Shown here piece by piece: positions 36,625 to 45,211 of a stretch of 64,000 nucleotides of DNA. This DNA comes from Streptomyces sp. S465 (GTDB lineage Bacteria; Actinomycetota; Actinomycetes; Streptomycetales; Streptomycetaceae). A program made the position numbers and the translations under genes. The notes beneath the pieces are model-generated. The model was given only the letters and a program-made list of their open reading frames with translations, searched no databases and was not told where the DNA came from. Position 1 is the first letter of the stretch. The number at the start of each line of letters is the position of its first letter. Location of the stretch: the NCBI RefSeq assembly GCF_026898115.1, contig NZ_CP114036.1, forward strand, positions 7,434,001 to 7,498,000, in the 5' to 3' direction.

Positions 36625-36720
36625 GGGTCCCGCCGTCCGCTACCGGCTCACCGAGCTCGGCCTGTCCCTCGAAACGCCGCTCTCCGTCCTGCGGGTCCGG
36701 GCCGAGACACACATGCCGTC
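36625..36720 (+). pseudogene. HxlR-family regulator C-terminal scrap
   Basis: The frame reads GPAVRYRLTELGLSLETPLS and VLRVRAETHM, matching the wing and last helix of HxlR regulators. No HTH precedes it. It lies just upstream of the intact HxlR gene, so it may mark an earlier copy. Confidence 0.45.
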
Positions 36721-36870
36721 GGCGATCTGCCGCATGGCCTCCGGTGTGGCCGAGCCGGCCTGCTTTCCGGCGATCGCGATGGCCGGGACCGTGATCCGCG
36801 AGAGCCTCACTGCCGCCGGCTGGGCCGTGCGCGTGCGCTACGCACGCGCACGCCGGGACCGGGTTGAGGG

Positions 36871-36882
36871 GTTACTAGTAAC
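36871..36882. promoter_or_regulatory. Palindromic operator GTTACTAGTAAC upstream of HxlR
   Basis: Perfect 12-bp palindrome 58 bp before the HxlR start. It shares the ACTAGTA core with the palindrome before the hydrolase gene (37479-37501). Confidence 0.55.
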
Positions 36883-36939
36883 ATTACAGAACTACTTGCG
36901 ATTCAAAACTACCACCGGGTTCGCCGGGGAGGAGAAGCC

Positions 36940-37410
36940 GTGTCCGACCACAGCAGCCACGTCAGCTACCAGCACGGGCAGGAGTTCCTGGCCGCGATCT
37001 CCGAGCGCTGGAACTACCAGATCCTGCGGGAGGTGTTCTTCGGTGTCGGCCGGTTCGGCGAACTCAAGCGGACCCTGGGCATCTCGGCGAACATCCTCAC
37101 GGCGCGGCTCAATAGCCTGACCGAGCTGGGCCTGCTCGCCAAGCGCGCCTACCGCCCGGACAAGCCGTGGTACGAGTACGAGCTCACCGACAGCGCCCGC
37201 GAACTCGTGGTCCCCGCCATTGCGGCCATCACGCGCTGGGCCGAGACCCAGACCGCGGACGGCGACATCACACGGTATCCGCTGATGCACACGACGTGCG
37301 GGAACCCGACTAATCCGTACCTCGCGTGCAGCAGTTGCCATGAGCCGGTCGAGGCTTCGACCCTGCGGCCGGTCTCCGCCGAGGAAAGCGGCGGCGCCGG
37401 TCAGGGGTAG
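36940..37410 (+). CDS. HxlR-family transcriptional regulator
   Basis: 156 aa winged-helix regulator. The HTH region runs ISERWNYQILREVFFGVGRF, ELKRTLGISANILTARLNSL, with the wing in YELTDSARELVVPAI. The C-terminus has a Cys-containing segment (TTCGNPTNPYLACSSCHEPV) that could sense redox state or bind metal. GTG 36940 follows ggggagg. It is followed by a hydrolase and a SnoaL-like gene preceded by a strong palindrome, so it probably controls them and itself. Confidence 0.87.
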   Translation: MSDHSSHVSYQHGQEFLAAISERWNYQILREVFFGVGRFGELKRTLGISANILTARLNSLTELGLLAKRAYRPDKPWYEYELTDSARELVVPAIAAITRWAETQTADGDITRYPLMHTTCGNPTNPYLACSSCHEPVEASTLRPVSAEESGGAGQG

Positions 37411-37478
37411 GGGGTGAGGCCGGTCCGTGGTCCCGCCGGCCCCGGGCTGGATGCGAGGGCGCCTGGTAGCGTTTTGAA

Positions 37479-37501
37479 ACTAGTAGCGTTATGCTACTAG
37501 T
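37479..37501. promoter_or_regulatory. Palindromic operator ACTAGTAGC-N5-GCTACTAGT
   Basis: Perfect 9-bp arms around GTTAT, 40 bp before the hydrolase start. The ACTAGTA core recurs upstream of the HxlR gene, fitting an HxlR-type dimer site. Confidence 0.6.
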
Positions 37502-37540
37502 GCAGTTTGAACGTCTCCGCGTCCGCGGAAAGGCCCGATC

Positions 37541-38389
37541 ATGACCACGAACTGGCTGGAAGGAACCACCGAGAAGCTGATCCCCACCTCGCTCGGCCTG
37601 ATCAATGTGCGCGTCGGCGGCCGTTCCGACGGCCCCGCCATGGTGTTCTGGCCCAGCCTGATGATGGACTCGACCATGTGGCGGTACCAGTACGAGCACT
37701 TCGCCCCGACCCACCGCGTGGTGCTGATCGACAGCCCCGGACACGGCAAGTCCGACGCGCTGCGCAAGATCATTGATCTCGAGGACTGCTCGGACGCGCT
37801 CGTCGAGATCCTCGACGCGCTCGACATCGACAAGTGCGTCCTGGTGGGCAACAGCTGGGGCGGCATGCTCGCCGGGGTCTTCCCGGCCTACTACCCGGAG
37901 CGGACCGCGGCGGCGATCGGCATCAACTGCACCGCCTCCCTGCCCACGATGTTCGAGAGCATCTGGGCCACCGCGCTGTCCGCGTTCCTCTCGCTGCACG
38001 CGAAGATGCCGCCGCTGGCCGCCAAGGCCGCGCGCGGCGCGTTCGCCGGGCCGACCGCCGAGGCCACCAACCCCGAATTCGTCGAGTTCACCAAGTTCGT
38101 CCTGCGGGACGACCCGAAGTCGGTCGCGTGGGCGCTGCGCAGCATCCTCATCGGCCGCAAGGGCGAGCACCGCCGCCTGAGCACCATCAAGGACGTGCCC
38201 GTCCTGATCATCGCCGGTGAGGAGGACAGCCAGTTCCCCGTCCACGTGGTGCGGAAGATGGCCGACGCCATCGAGGGCAGCACCTTCCGGGTGCTTCAGC
38301 ACACCGCGCACCTCGCCGCCCGCGAGAACCCCGAAGGCGTCAACGCCGAGATCGACGCCTTCCTCGCGGACCTGCCCGCCGCGGCCTGA
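37541..38389 (+). CDS. Alpha/beta-hydrolase fold enzyme
   Basis: 282 aa, cytoplasmic. The nucleophile Ser105 lies in LVGNSWGGML, the oxyanion strand is MVFWPSLMMDSTMWRYQ, the acid is in IIAGEEDSQFP and the His in QHTAHLAARENPEGV. It resembles C-C hydrolases, haloperoxidase-like esterases or enol-lactonases, and specificity cannot be chosen from sequence. The next gene (SnoaL-like) starts 16 bp after it, so the two form an operon under the palindrome at 37479. Confidence 0.87.
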   Translation: MTTNWLEGTTEKLIPTSLGLINVRVGGRSDGPAMVFWPSLMMDSTMWRYQYEHFAPTHRVVLIDSPGHGKSDALRKIIDLEDCSDALVEILDALDIDKCVLVGNSWGGMLAGVFPAYYPERTAAAIGINCTASLPTMFESIWATALSAFLSLHAKMPPLAAKAARGAFAGPTAEATNPEFVEFTKFVLRDDPKSVAWALRSILIGRKGEHRRLSTIKDVPVLIIAGEEDSQFPVHVVRKMADAIEGSTFRVLQHTAHLAARENPEGVNAEIDAFLADLPAAA

Positions 38390-38405
38390 TCAGGAGGCCA
38401 TCACC

Positions 38406-38813
38406 ATGACAGGCATAACAGGCACCGCACACGCGACGGCCGTGCCCGACTGGGTCCTGAAGTTCATGGACGCCATCGACACCCTGGAGTTCGATGAAGG
38501 ATTCGCGCCGCTGACCGAGGACACCGACATGTTCTTCGGTACCGCGCACATCCACGGCGTCGAGGCCATCAAGGCGTTCTTCGTGAAGATCGACGCACCG
38601 CTGATCATCACCCATGAGGTCCTGGAGTACTGGACTGCGGACGACGGCGTCCGCCTGCTGCGCGGCGAGGCGGTCATGGCCAAGAAGAGCGCACCGGACC
38701 AGGTGGTGCGCGCTCCGTTCACGCACATCTTCTCTCTCGACCGGGAAGAGCCGGTCCGCGTCCGGACACTCCGTATCACCGCGGGCCCGCTTCAGACCGA
38801 CTCCGTGATGTAA
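38406..38813 (+). CDS. SnoaL/NTF2-like protein
   Basis: 135 aa single NTF2-like domain: the N-terminal helices KFMDAIDTLEFDEGFAPLTE, then MFFGTAHIHGVEAIKAFFVK, and the strands HEVLEYWTADDGVRLLRGEA and FTHIFSLDREEPVRVRTLRI. Family members are isomerases, cyclases or dehydratases, or lack activity. ATG 38406 follows a strong aggagg at 38391-38396. Co-transcribed with the upstream hydrolase and probably acts on the same compound. Confidence 0.82.
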   Translation: MTGITGTAHATAVPDWVLKFMDAIDTLEFDEGFAPLTEDTDMFFGTAHIHGVEAIKAFFVKIDAPLIITHEVLEYWTADDGVRLLRGEAVMAKKSAPDQVVRAPFTHIFSLDREEPVRVRTLRITAGPLQTDSVM

Positions 38814-39033
38814 CCCTGGAGTACGGTCTGCTCCGCCCCTGCTGCGGCCCGCTCGTGCTGGTTGAGGTCGGCGCGGGCGAGGCCTCCAGCCCGGCGAAAC
38901 TCGCCCGGGGGTGAAGGACTCCAGCCATGCTGGGTCGGCGTCGTGCGGGCCTTGAGCACAGAGCCGGTCGGCCCGCACGACCGCCGTGACCTCCCTGCCC
39001 ACACGGAGAACGGTCAGGCTGTGAGGTCAACGT
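38814..39033. other. Gap after the SnoaL gene
   Basis: No gene supported; minus-strand frames here show scattered coding-like sequence without a recognised family. Confidence 0.3.
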
Positions 39034-39262
39034 CTCCGGCGGCCAGTGCTCTGGTGGGACGGTTCACCGGGCGGGCGGCGGACGCAACCGGGATCGCGGC
39101 ACAGGCGGGACGGTTCGCGCTGGGCGTCGCGGTCGGCCGCGACCCGGGCGAGTGCCTGGTGGTCGCCGACGAGGCGCAGGTCGAGGCTGCCGTCACGCAC
39201 ATCGCCGAAGAGCTCTGAGCACCGACGATCCTCGTGAACAACACGGGTGTGCGGGTGGTCGG
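39034..39262 (+). pseudogene. Short-chain dehydrogenase fragment with in-frame stop
   Basis: The frame reads AGRFALGVAV, VADEAQVEAAVTHIAEEL, TGA at 39216-39218, then APTILVNNTGV. This spans the FabG-like segment ending in the NNAG motif, with the usual Gly codon changed to TGA. Both the Gly-rich NADP site and the catalytic Tyr/Lys half are missing. It ends against a YciI fragment on the other strand at about 39263. Confidence 0.5.
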
Positions 39263-39382
39263 TCCTGAAGCGCGCAGCTGTCCCGACTCGACGCGTTCGA
39301 CGAGCCACCGCAGGTGCGCATCGAGGTGGTGCGCCCAGCCGGTGGGATCACGGTGGACGTAGCTGACGACAAAGTGCGGCAT
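39263..39382 (-). pseudogene. YciI-family protein, N-terminal fragment
   Basis: From ATG 39382, with gaaggg upstream, the frame reads HFVVSYVHRDPTGWAHHLDA and LRWLVERVESGQLRASGP, the YciI-like (alpha/beta barrel dimer) N-terminus with its conserved His. It then runs into the SDR fragment junction. Its promoter lies next to the GCATGC boxes at 39439-39483, so an intact ancestor may have belonged to that regulon. Confidence 0.55.
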
Positions 39383-39436
39383 GGCATGCCCTTCCCCGGG
39401 GTCTCGGCGGTTCGCGCGGCCGCCCGGCAGATGTGT

Positions 39437-39486
39437 CAGCATGCTTGCATGCAGCTTCGCATGCTTATATTGTAGCAGCATGCTTA
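39437..39486. promoter_or_regulatory. Four GCATGC operator boxes upstream of the catabolic cluster
   Basis: GCATGC occurs at 39439, 39447, 39459 and 39478 within 45 bp, mostly as GCATGCTT. The same box recurs at 49221-49245 and 50206-50254, all in promoters of the same cluster. Likely binding sites of the MarR regulator at 49650-50171. Confidence 0.65.
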
Positions 39487-39728
39487 CGGATGGGCGAATT
39501 CCATGTTTCCTTATGCGGATTCCGACCCGGCATGGTTTCCGGTCCGTCCCCAGCGGCATCGTGGCAATCCCTCGCGTGACGCACACAGCAGGTCTGTCGG
39601 CATGGCATCCCATCGGTTGCGCCGGCTCGATGCGGTCCTCCCCAGCAAGGCGTCCACCCCCTCCCGCTCATCCGATCGCCACCTGACGCGGCGGACCCTC
39701 ATCCCGAACCTCAATGGAGAGGTGTGTC

Positions 39729-41045
39729 ATGGCCCATCCAGCAGACATCCCGGCCGGAACGTTGAGACGTACGACGCTTGCGGCGGCGGTCGGTAATACG
39801 GTGGAGACGTACGACTACGCGGTCTACGGCTTCCTCGCCACCGTGCTGGCGAAGGTCTTCTTCCCGGCCTCGAGCCCTACGACTGCGCTGCTGTCGTCGT
39901 TCGCGGTGTTCGGTTCAGCCTTCCTCGCCCGCCCGGCGGGTTCCCTGGTCTTCGGGCCGCTCGCCGACCGGCTGGGCCGCCGGCCTGCCCTGGTCGCCTC
40001 GCTACTGCTGATGGCAACAGTCAGCACACTGATCGGCGTGCTGCCGTCGACGGTGACCATCGGAATCGCCGCGCCCGTCCTGCTCGTGCTGCTGCGGTTC
40101 GCCCAGGGGCTGGCGGCCGGCGGCGAGTTCACGACCGCGATCATCTATGTCGCCGAGTTCGCCCCGCCACACCGGCGCGGGGCATTGTCGAGCCGCGTAC
40201 AAGTGGGCAGTCTCGCTGGATTGCTCATCGGCGCTGTCGTCGTGCTCTTCCTCAACGCGGAGCTGACACGTGAGCAGATGCTCGCATGGGGCTGGCGGGT
40301 GCCGTTCCTGCTCGCGCTGCCTCTCGGCGCAATCGGCCTCTACCTGCGCAGCCGGTTCGGCGAGACCCCGGAGTTCCTCGCTGCGCGTAGCGAAACGTCC
40401 GCGCAGGACGCCAATGTCAACGACCTGTGGGCCCGCGTTTTGCTGCTCGTGCGGGTGTCCGTACTGCACGTCATCGGCTTCTACATGACGTACACCTACG
40501 TCCAGAGTTACCTCATCCAGCTGGGTCTGTCCCCGTTCACCGCCACCTCGGTCATCGCCTTCGCGCTGCTGATCGGCCTGTTCCTGGTGATCGCGGGTGG
40601 CCGGGTGTCTGACCGGAAGGGCCGGCCCATAGCGCTGCTGGCGACCTCACTCACCGTGCTCCTTGTCACGTATCCGCTGTTCGCTGTGCTGTCCACCGCT
40701 CCTCCGCTGTGGCTCGTGATCCTCTGCACCGTGCTGCTGTCAGCCGGTCCGGCCTTCTACTCGGGCATCGCGCCGATCACTTACGTCCAACTCATCCCAG
40801 TCCGGATGCGCGGCAGGACCGTTTCGGTGTCCTACAACATCGCCGTGGCCGCACTGGGCGGCTCCGCGGTCTTCATCTGCCAGGCCCTGATCGAGCTGAC
40901 CGGTGACAAGCGCTCCCCTGCCTACTTGCTGCTGGCCGCGGCCGCCGCTAGCGCAATCGCCGCGTTCGCGCTCACCCGCCGGGCCACCCAGCACGCCCAG
41001 CCCTCTCCCTCGCCCGTGTCCCTGTCCGCGGAGGCCGGTTCATGA
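39729..41045 (+). CDS. MFS transporter, metabolite:H+ symporter type
   Basis: 438 aa with about 12 membrane segments. The N-terminal NTVETYDYAVYGFLATVLAK and the loop 2-3 motif GPLADRLGRRPALVASLLLM are typical of the MHS branch (citrate, alpha-ketoglutarate, proline/betaine or shikimate symporters). ATG 39729 follows ggagagg. The stop overlaps the next ATG (ATGA at 41042-41045). As first gene behind the GCATGC boxes it probably imports the carboxylate degraded by the cluster. Confidence 0.9.
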   Translation: MAHPADIPAGTLRRTTLAAAVGNTVETYDYAVYGFLATVLAKVFFPASSPTTALLSSFAVFGSAFLARPAGSLVFGPLADRLGRRPALVASLLLMATVSTLIGVLPSTVTIGIAAPVLLVLLRFAQGLAAGGEFTTAIIYVAEFAPPHRRGALSSRVQVGSLAGLLIGAVVVLFLNAELTREQMLAWGWRVPFLLALPLGAIGLYLRSRFGETPEFLAARSETSAQDANVNDLWARVLLLVRVSVLHVIGFYMTYTYVQSYLIQLGLSPFTATSVIAFALLIGLFLVIAGGRVSDRKGRPIALLATSLTVLLVTYPLFAVLSTAPPLWLVILCTVLLSAGPAFYSGIAPITYVQLIPVRMRGRTVSVSYNIAVAALGGSAVFICQALIELTGDKRSPAYLLLAAAAASAIAAFALTRRATQHAQPSPSPVSLSAEAGS

Positions 41046-42034
41046 CGACTTTGACCCTGCCCGACGCCCGCGCACTCGTCGTGGCCGCGATGACCGCGTG
41101 CGGTCATTCAGCCGAGGCCGCCGAGACCATTGCGGACCACTTGCTCGACTGCGAACTGCGCGGTCTGTCCTTCGGAGGGCTCGCCCGCGCGCTGTCCATA
41201 GTGGAGCGCATTCGCGCAACGGACGTGCCGCCGCAGCCGATCCGGGTCGTCGCCGAGACGCCGGTGTCGGCCACCGTGGACGGCGGCGACCAGGTGGGCT
41301 ACCTGGTCGGCATGCGCACGCTGCAGCTGGCCATGGCGAAGGCCCGCGCACAGGGAATCGCCATCGTCGGCGCACGCAACACGTGGTACACGGGGATGTT
41401 CTCGTACTACTTGGAGAAAGCCGCGAAAGCCGGACTCGCCGGAGTGATCGCAGGCAGCGCGCCAGCGCTCGTGGCCCCGCACGGCGGCACCGAAGCCCGC
41501 TTCGGCACCAACCCGATCGCCTTCGGTTTCCCTGCCACCACGACTCCGATCATCTGGGACATCGGCACCTCCGCCGTGATGTACGGGGAGGTGAAGCTGA
41601 AGGCTCGACTCGGGGAGAAACTGGCCCCCGGCCAGGCCTACGACGCCGCCGGGGCTCCGACACTCGACCCGGCCGCCGCGCTCGAGGGCGCGTTCGGCGT
41701 GTGGGGCGGCCACAAGGGCTCCGGGCTCGCTCTGGTCGTCCAGCTGCTCGGCATGATGACCGGCGCGGCCGCCGACCCGCCCGGTGTTTCGGACTGCGGC
41801 TTGTTCGTCGTGCTGTTCGATCCCGGCGCACTCACCGACGCGGGCGACTACCAACGGCGGGTCGCGGCGTTTGCCGAGATGGTCCGCGCAACCCGTCCCG
41901 TCGAGGGCGGCAGGCCGGTCCGGGTGCCGTTCGACCGCTCGGTGGCCTGCCGGGACGGGACGCTGCGTCGCGGCACTGTCGATGTGCCCGAAGTGGTGGT
42001 CGCGGCCCTGCGGCAGGAGGCCGGTCGTGCCTGA
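41042..42034 (+). CDS. Ldh-family (malate/lactate/ureidoglycolate dehydrogenase-like) NAD(P)-dependent oxidoreductase
   Basis: 330 aa Ldh_2-superfamily enzyme, a fold distinct from classical LDH. Features visible are the N-terminal helices with DHLLDCELRGLSFGGLARAL (this His and the following region are usually ALRGHxSHG, here altered to LRGLSFGG), GIAIVGARNTWYTGMFSYYL, and the nucleotide-site GTNPIAFGFP. The expected catalytic His of SHG is replaced in the first motif, so activity may be changed. It is coupled at both ends to neighbours by overlaps. A 2-hydroxyacid or imine substrate is likely. Confidence 0.82.
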   Translation: MTTLTLPDARALVVAAMTACGHSAEAAETIADHLLDCELRGLSFGGLARALSIVERIRATDVPPQPIRVVAETPVSATVDGGDQVGYLVGMRTLQLAMAKARAQGIAIVGARNTWYTGMFSYYLEKAAKAGLAGVIAGSAPALVAPHGGTEARFGTNPIAFGFPATTTPIIWDIGTSAVMYGEVKLKARLGEKLAPGQAYDAAGAPTLDPAAALEGAFGVWGGHKGSGLALVVQLLGMMTGAAADPPGVSDCGLFVVLFDPGALTDAGDYQRRVAAFAEMVRATRPVEGGRPVRVPFDRSVACRDGTLRRGTVDVPEVVVAALRQEAGRA

Positions 42035-42527
42035 AGGCCCCGACGCCTTCGCGATCGAGCCATCTCCGTCGGGCCGGCTCCTGTGCGGCGGATGCGCTCC
42101 ACACGACTCCCGTCGTCCGGGCGTCGAGATCGCCGACGCGCAGGACGACAAGGTGCGGTTCGACGTCATCTGCCCACCGTTCTGGCACGGCGGGCCCGGC
42201 GTCGCGCACGGCGGCTGGAAGGCCGCGGTCTTCGACGATGTGCTCAGTGTTGTCGCACTGCGGGTCGAACCGCGGCTGGTGACCACGTCGCTGTCGATCT
42301 CCTGCCCCCGCCCGGTCCCGGTCGAGCGACCCGCCGAGGTCCTGGCGCGGATCGACCGGCACGCCGGCAGGCAGTGGAAGGTCTCCGCCGACACGACGCT
42401 CATCGGCACGGTGTCGGCCATCGCCCGGACCGAGCTGCGGACACGCCACCCGCATCACGTCGCCCGGCACGAGGCATGGCTCGCCCGCCAACCGATGTCC
42501 CCCAACGGATCTCACGCAGAAAGCTGA
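42027..42527 (+). CDS. Hotdog-fold thioesterase, PaaI-like
   Basis: 166 aa. The hotdog signature is GGPGVAHGGWKAAVFDDVLS, with HGG and the Asp on the hot-dog helix; the rest follows the thioesterase strand pattern (LVTTSLSISCPRPVPVERPA). The N-terminus carries a CGGC pair. GTG 42027 overlaps the end of the Ldh gene. It may cleave a CoA product of the ligase later in the operon, or act as a proofreading thioesterase; inference. Confidence 0.78.
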   Translation: MPEGPDAFAIEPSPSGRLLCGGCAPHDSRRPGVEIADAQDDKVRFDVICPPFWHGGPGVAHGGWKAAVFDDVLSVVALRVEPRLVTTSLSISCPRPVPVERPAEVLARIDRHAGRQWKVSADTTLIGTVSAIARTELRTRHPHHVARHEAWLARQPMSPNGSHAES

Positions 42528-42534
42528 GGACACC

Positions 42535-43563
42535 ATGGTCGAATTCTTCACCGGGCTGCAGCCCCTTCAGGCCGGCGAGACCGACCCCGACCGAATGATC
42601 TCCAGGATCCGGGAACTGGACCGCTCGGAGGCCATCGACCGGGTCCTTGTCGGGTACTCCTCCACCTGGCCGCACAACCACGCCACAGCGCCCTTCGCGC
42701 TGGCGCTGTCAGAGAAGTTCTCGCCGATCGTCGCGCACCGCCCCGGCGTCATGGCGCCGGTAGCAGCCGCGCGCTACTTCGCCACCCTCGATGTGCTGGC
42801 CCGCGGCAGGCTCGCCATCAATGTGGTCGTCGGTGGCTCCGACAAGGATGTCCGCCGTGAATCGGATGACCTGCCCAAGGCCGGACGCTACCGGCGGGCG
42901 GTGGAGTACCTCGACATCATCCGCCGCGCCTGGACCGAAACCGCGCCCTTCGACCACCATGGCGAGTACTACACGGCCGAGGCGGTGAAGCTGCAGACCA
43001 AGCCGGTGCAGGGGCAGGTGCCGATCTTCATGGGTGGCGAGAGCGCCGACGCCGTGGACTTCGGCGCCCGCCACGCCGACCTGTACATGCTCTGGGGGGA
43101 ACCGTTCGCCGGCACGAAGGAGCGCATCGAGCGGGTCTCGGCGGCAGCCGAGCGTTACCACCGCTCGATGCGGTTCTCGCTGAGCCTGCGCCTCTTCATG
43201 GGGGACACCGACGACGACGCGTGGGCCAAGGCTCGTGCTGTGGAGCGGCAGATCGCGGAGGCCGCTGGAACTCCGACCTTCTTGCGGTCGTCGTCCACCG
43301 ACACCTCCGTGGGGCGGCAACGGGCGCTCGCGCTCACGGCGGAGGAGCTGCATGACGACTGCTTCTGGACCGGGCTGACAAAGCTCCTGGGTGGCTTCGC
43401 CAACTCCCAGGCGCTCGTCGGCACCGAGGAGCGCATCCTGGACACCCTCGGCAGGTACCGGGAGCTCGGAGTCGACGCGTTTCTCGTGACGACCGGCGCC
43501 GAAGCGGCCTGGGACCCGTCGTTGGAGGGCTTCCTGGCTCGTGCGAAGAAGGAACTGGCATGA
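42535..43563 (+). CDS. LLM-class flavin-dependent monooxygenase, SsuD-like
   Basis: 342 aa TIM-barrel luciferase-like protein. The features HRPGVMAPVAAARYFATLDV, RLAINVVVGGSDKDVRRESD, the AKLQTKPVQGQVPIFMGGES-type block and HADLYMLWGEPF match alkanesulfonate monooxygenases and relatives that use FMNH2 and O2. The needed reductant is probably supplied by the flavin reductase gene at 50.2 kb, which has the same operator boxes. Overlaps the ligase gene by four bases (ATGA). Substrate unknown; no sulfonate transporter is nearby. Confidence 0.87.
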   Translation: MVEFFTGLQPLQAGETDPDRMISRIRELDRSEAIDRVLVGYSSTWPHNHATAPFALALSEKFSPIVAHRPGVMAPVAAARYFATLDVLARGRLAINVVVGGSDKDVRRESDDLPKAGRYRRAVEYLDIIRRAWTETAPFDHHGEYYTAEAVKLQTKPVQGQVPIFMGGESADAVDFGARHADLYMLWGEPFAGTKERIERVSAAAERYHRSMRFSLSLRLFMGDTDDDAWAKARAVERQIAEAAGTPTFLRSSSTDTSVGRQRALALTAEELHDDCFWTGLTKLLGGFANSQALVGTEERILDTLGRYRELGVDAFLVTTGAEAAWDPSLEGFLARAKKELA

Positions 43564-45203
43564 CGGTGACCACCGCCGCGGACAATGGAGCCCGGGGCCT
43601 TGAGGGTTTCTCCGATCTCGCCGACGGCACGGTCGGCGGTCTCATCGCTGCCCGCGCCGCAGAGCATCCGGACAGGCTCGCGCTTGTCTTCGAAGGCACC
43701 GAACTGACCTACGGCGCACTCGACTCGGCCGTCACCGACGTGGCGCGCGGTCTTATGTCAGTAGCCGCCACACCGGGCAGCTCGGTTGGGATCTTCCTGC
43801 CCAACCAGCCCGAATACCTGATCGCCTGGCTCGGAGCGGCCCGCGCAGGCCTCGTCGAGGTCCCGATCAACACCGCCTACAAGGGCCCATTCCTCGACCA
43901 CGCGCTCCGCGGCACCGGCGTGCGCGTATTGGTCACCAATGCGGCCTTGCTGGAACTCGTCGCCGACCTGCCGGAAGTACCGCACACGCTCGAGACCGTC
44001 GTGCTGGTCGACGGCGACCGGCACCGCCGCATCCCGCCCGGGGTAGCGGTACAGACGTGGAGCGACCTGCTCGCGGCCGGTGACCCGGCGACAGAGCTCC
44101 CCCGCGTCGCCCCGCAGGACCCGGTCGCGATCATGCTCACCTCCGGCACCACCGGGCGGAGCAAGGGCGTGGTGCAACCGCACCTGATGCAGGTGGTCGC
44201 CGGGCGCGAGTGCGCGGTGCAGATGGCCACGACCGTCGATGAGAGGCTCTACACCTGCCTACCGCTGTTCCACGGCGCCGCGCAGATCAACATATCCATG
44301 CACGCCTTCTACGCGGGCACGACCGTGGTCCTCGGCCGTCGGTTCAGCGCCAGCAGGTTCTGGGACGAGCTGCGCACCCACCGGGTTACCCAGTGCAATG
44401 CGCTCGGCTCCATCCTGCCGATGCTCCTCGCGCAGCCCCCGTCCGACCGCGACCGCGACCACCAGCTGACGAAGGTGTTCGCCGCGCCCGCCCCGCCCCA
44501 AGCGCTGTATCCGTTCGAGGAGCGCTTCGGCGTGCACGTCGTAGAGGGCTACGGGCTCACCGAGATCAAGAACGTTCTCTACAACCCGATCGGAGCCCGG
44601 AAGGTCGGCTCGCTGGGCCTGCCCACCGAATCGTCCGTTCTGGAGATCCACGACGAGTCCGGGAACCGTGCCGCGCCCGGCCAGGCCGGGGAGATCGTGT
44701 ACCGGCCTCGCCTGCCGAACATCATGTTCTCCGGCTACCACGACGATCCCGAGGCGACGCTCGCGACCATGAAGGACCTGTGGTGGCACACGGGTGACCT
44801 GGGCTACACCGACGAAGACGGCTACTTCTACTTCATCGACCGCAAGAAGCACGCACTGCGCCGCCGCGGCGAAAACATCTCCTCACACGAGGTGGAGTCG
44901 GTGCTGCTTGCCTACCCCGGCGTCGTGGCCGCTGCTGCCATAGGCACGCCGTCGGAGCTGGGCGAGGACGAGGTCCTCGCCGTCGTGCAGCTCGAACCCG
45001 GCTGCAAGCTGGAACGTGCGGAACTGTTCGCTCACTGCGACCGGTCGATGCCGCACTTCATGGTCCCCCGTTACTACCGCATCGTCGACCGGCTCCCGGT
45101 CACCCCGAACGGCAAGGTACGCAAGCACCAGTTGCGTGACCAGGGCCGCGCTGATGCCTGGGATGCGCTCGCCGCCGGGCTCAAACCCACCCGCCACGCC
45201 TGA
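43560..45203 (+). CDS. Acyl-CoA ligase (ANL superfamily, AMP-forming)
   Basis: 547 aa. The P-loop-like motif IMLTSGTTGRSKG is at residues 191-203, the A5 motif YGLTEIKN, A7/A8 motifs WWHTGDLGYTDEDGYFYFID and RKKHALRRRGENISSHEVES, and the C-terminal catalytic Lys in VTPNGKVRKHQL. It activates a carboxylate with ATP and CoA. Closest in style to crotonobetaine/carnitine CoA ligase-type (CaiC-like) enzymes. Coupled to the LLM gene; it presumably primes the substrate of the pathway. Confidence 0.9.
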   Translation: MTVTTAADNGARGLEGFSDLADGTVGGLIAARAAEHPDRLALVFEGTELTYGALDSAVTDVARGLMSVAATPGSSVGIFLPNQPEYLIAWLGAARAGLVEVPINTAYKGPFLDHALRGTGVRVLVTNAALLELVADLPEVPHTLETVVLVDGDRHRRIPPGVAVQTWSDLLAAGDPATELPRVAPQDPVAIMLTSGTTGRSKGVVQPHLMQVVAGRECAVQMATTVDERLYTCLPLFHGAAQINISMHAFYAGTTVVLGRRFSASRFWDELRTHRVTQCNALGSILPMLLAQPPSDRDRDHQLTKVFAAPAPPQALYPFEERFGVHVVEGYGLTEIKNVLYNPIGARKVGSLGLPTESSVLEIHDESGNRAAPGQAGEIVYRPRLPNIMFSGYHDDPEATLATMKDLWWHTGDLGYTDEDGYFYFIDRKKHALRRRGENISSHEVESVLLAYPGVVAAAAIGTPSELGEDEVLAVVQLEPGCKLERAELFAHCDRSMPHFMVPRYYRIVDRLPVTPNGKVRKHQLRDQGRADAWDALAAGLKPTRHA

Positions 45204-45211
45204 GGAACCAC

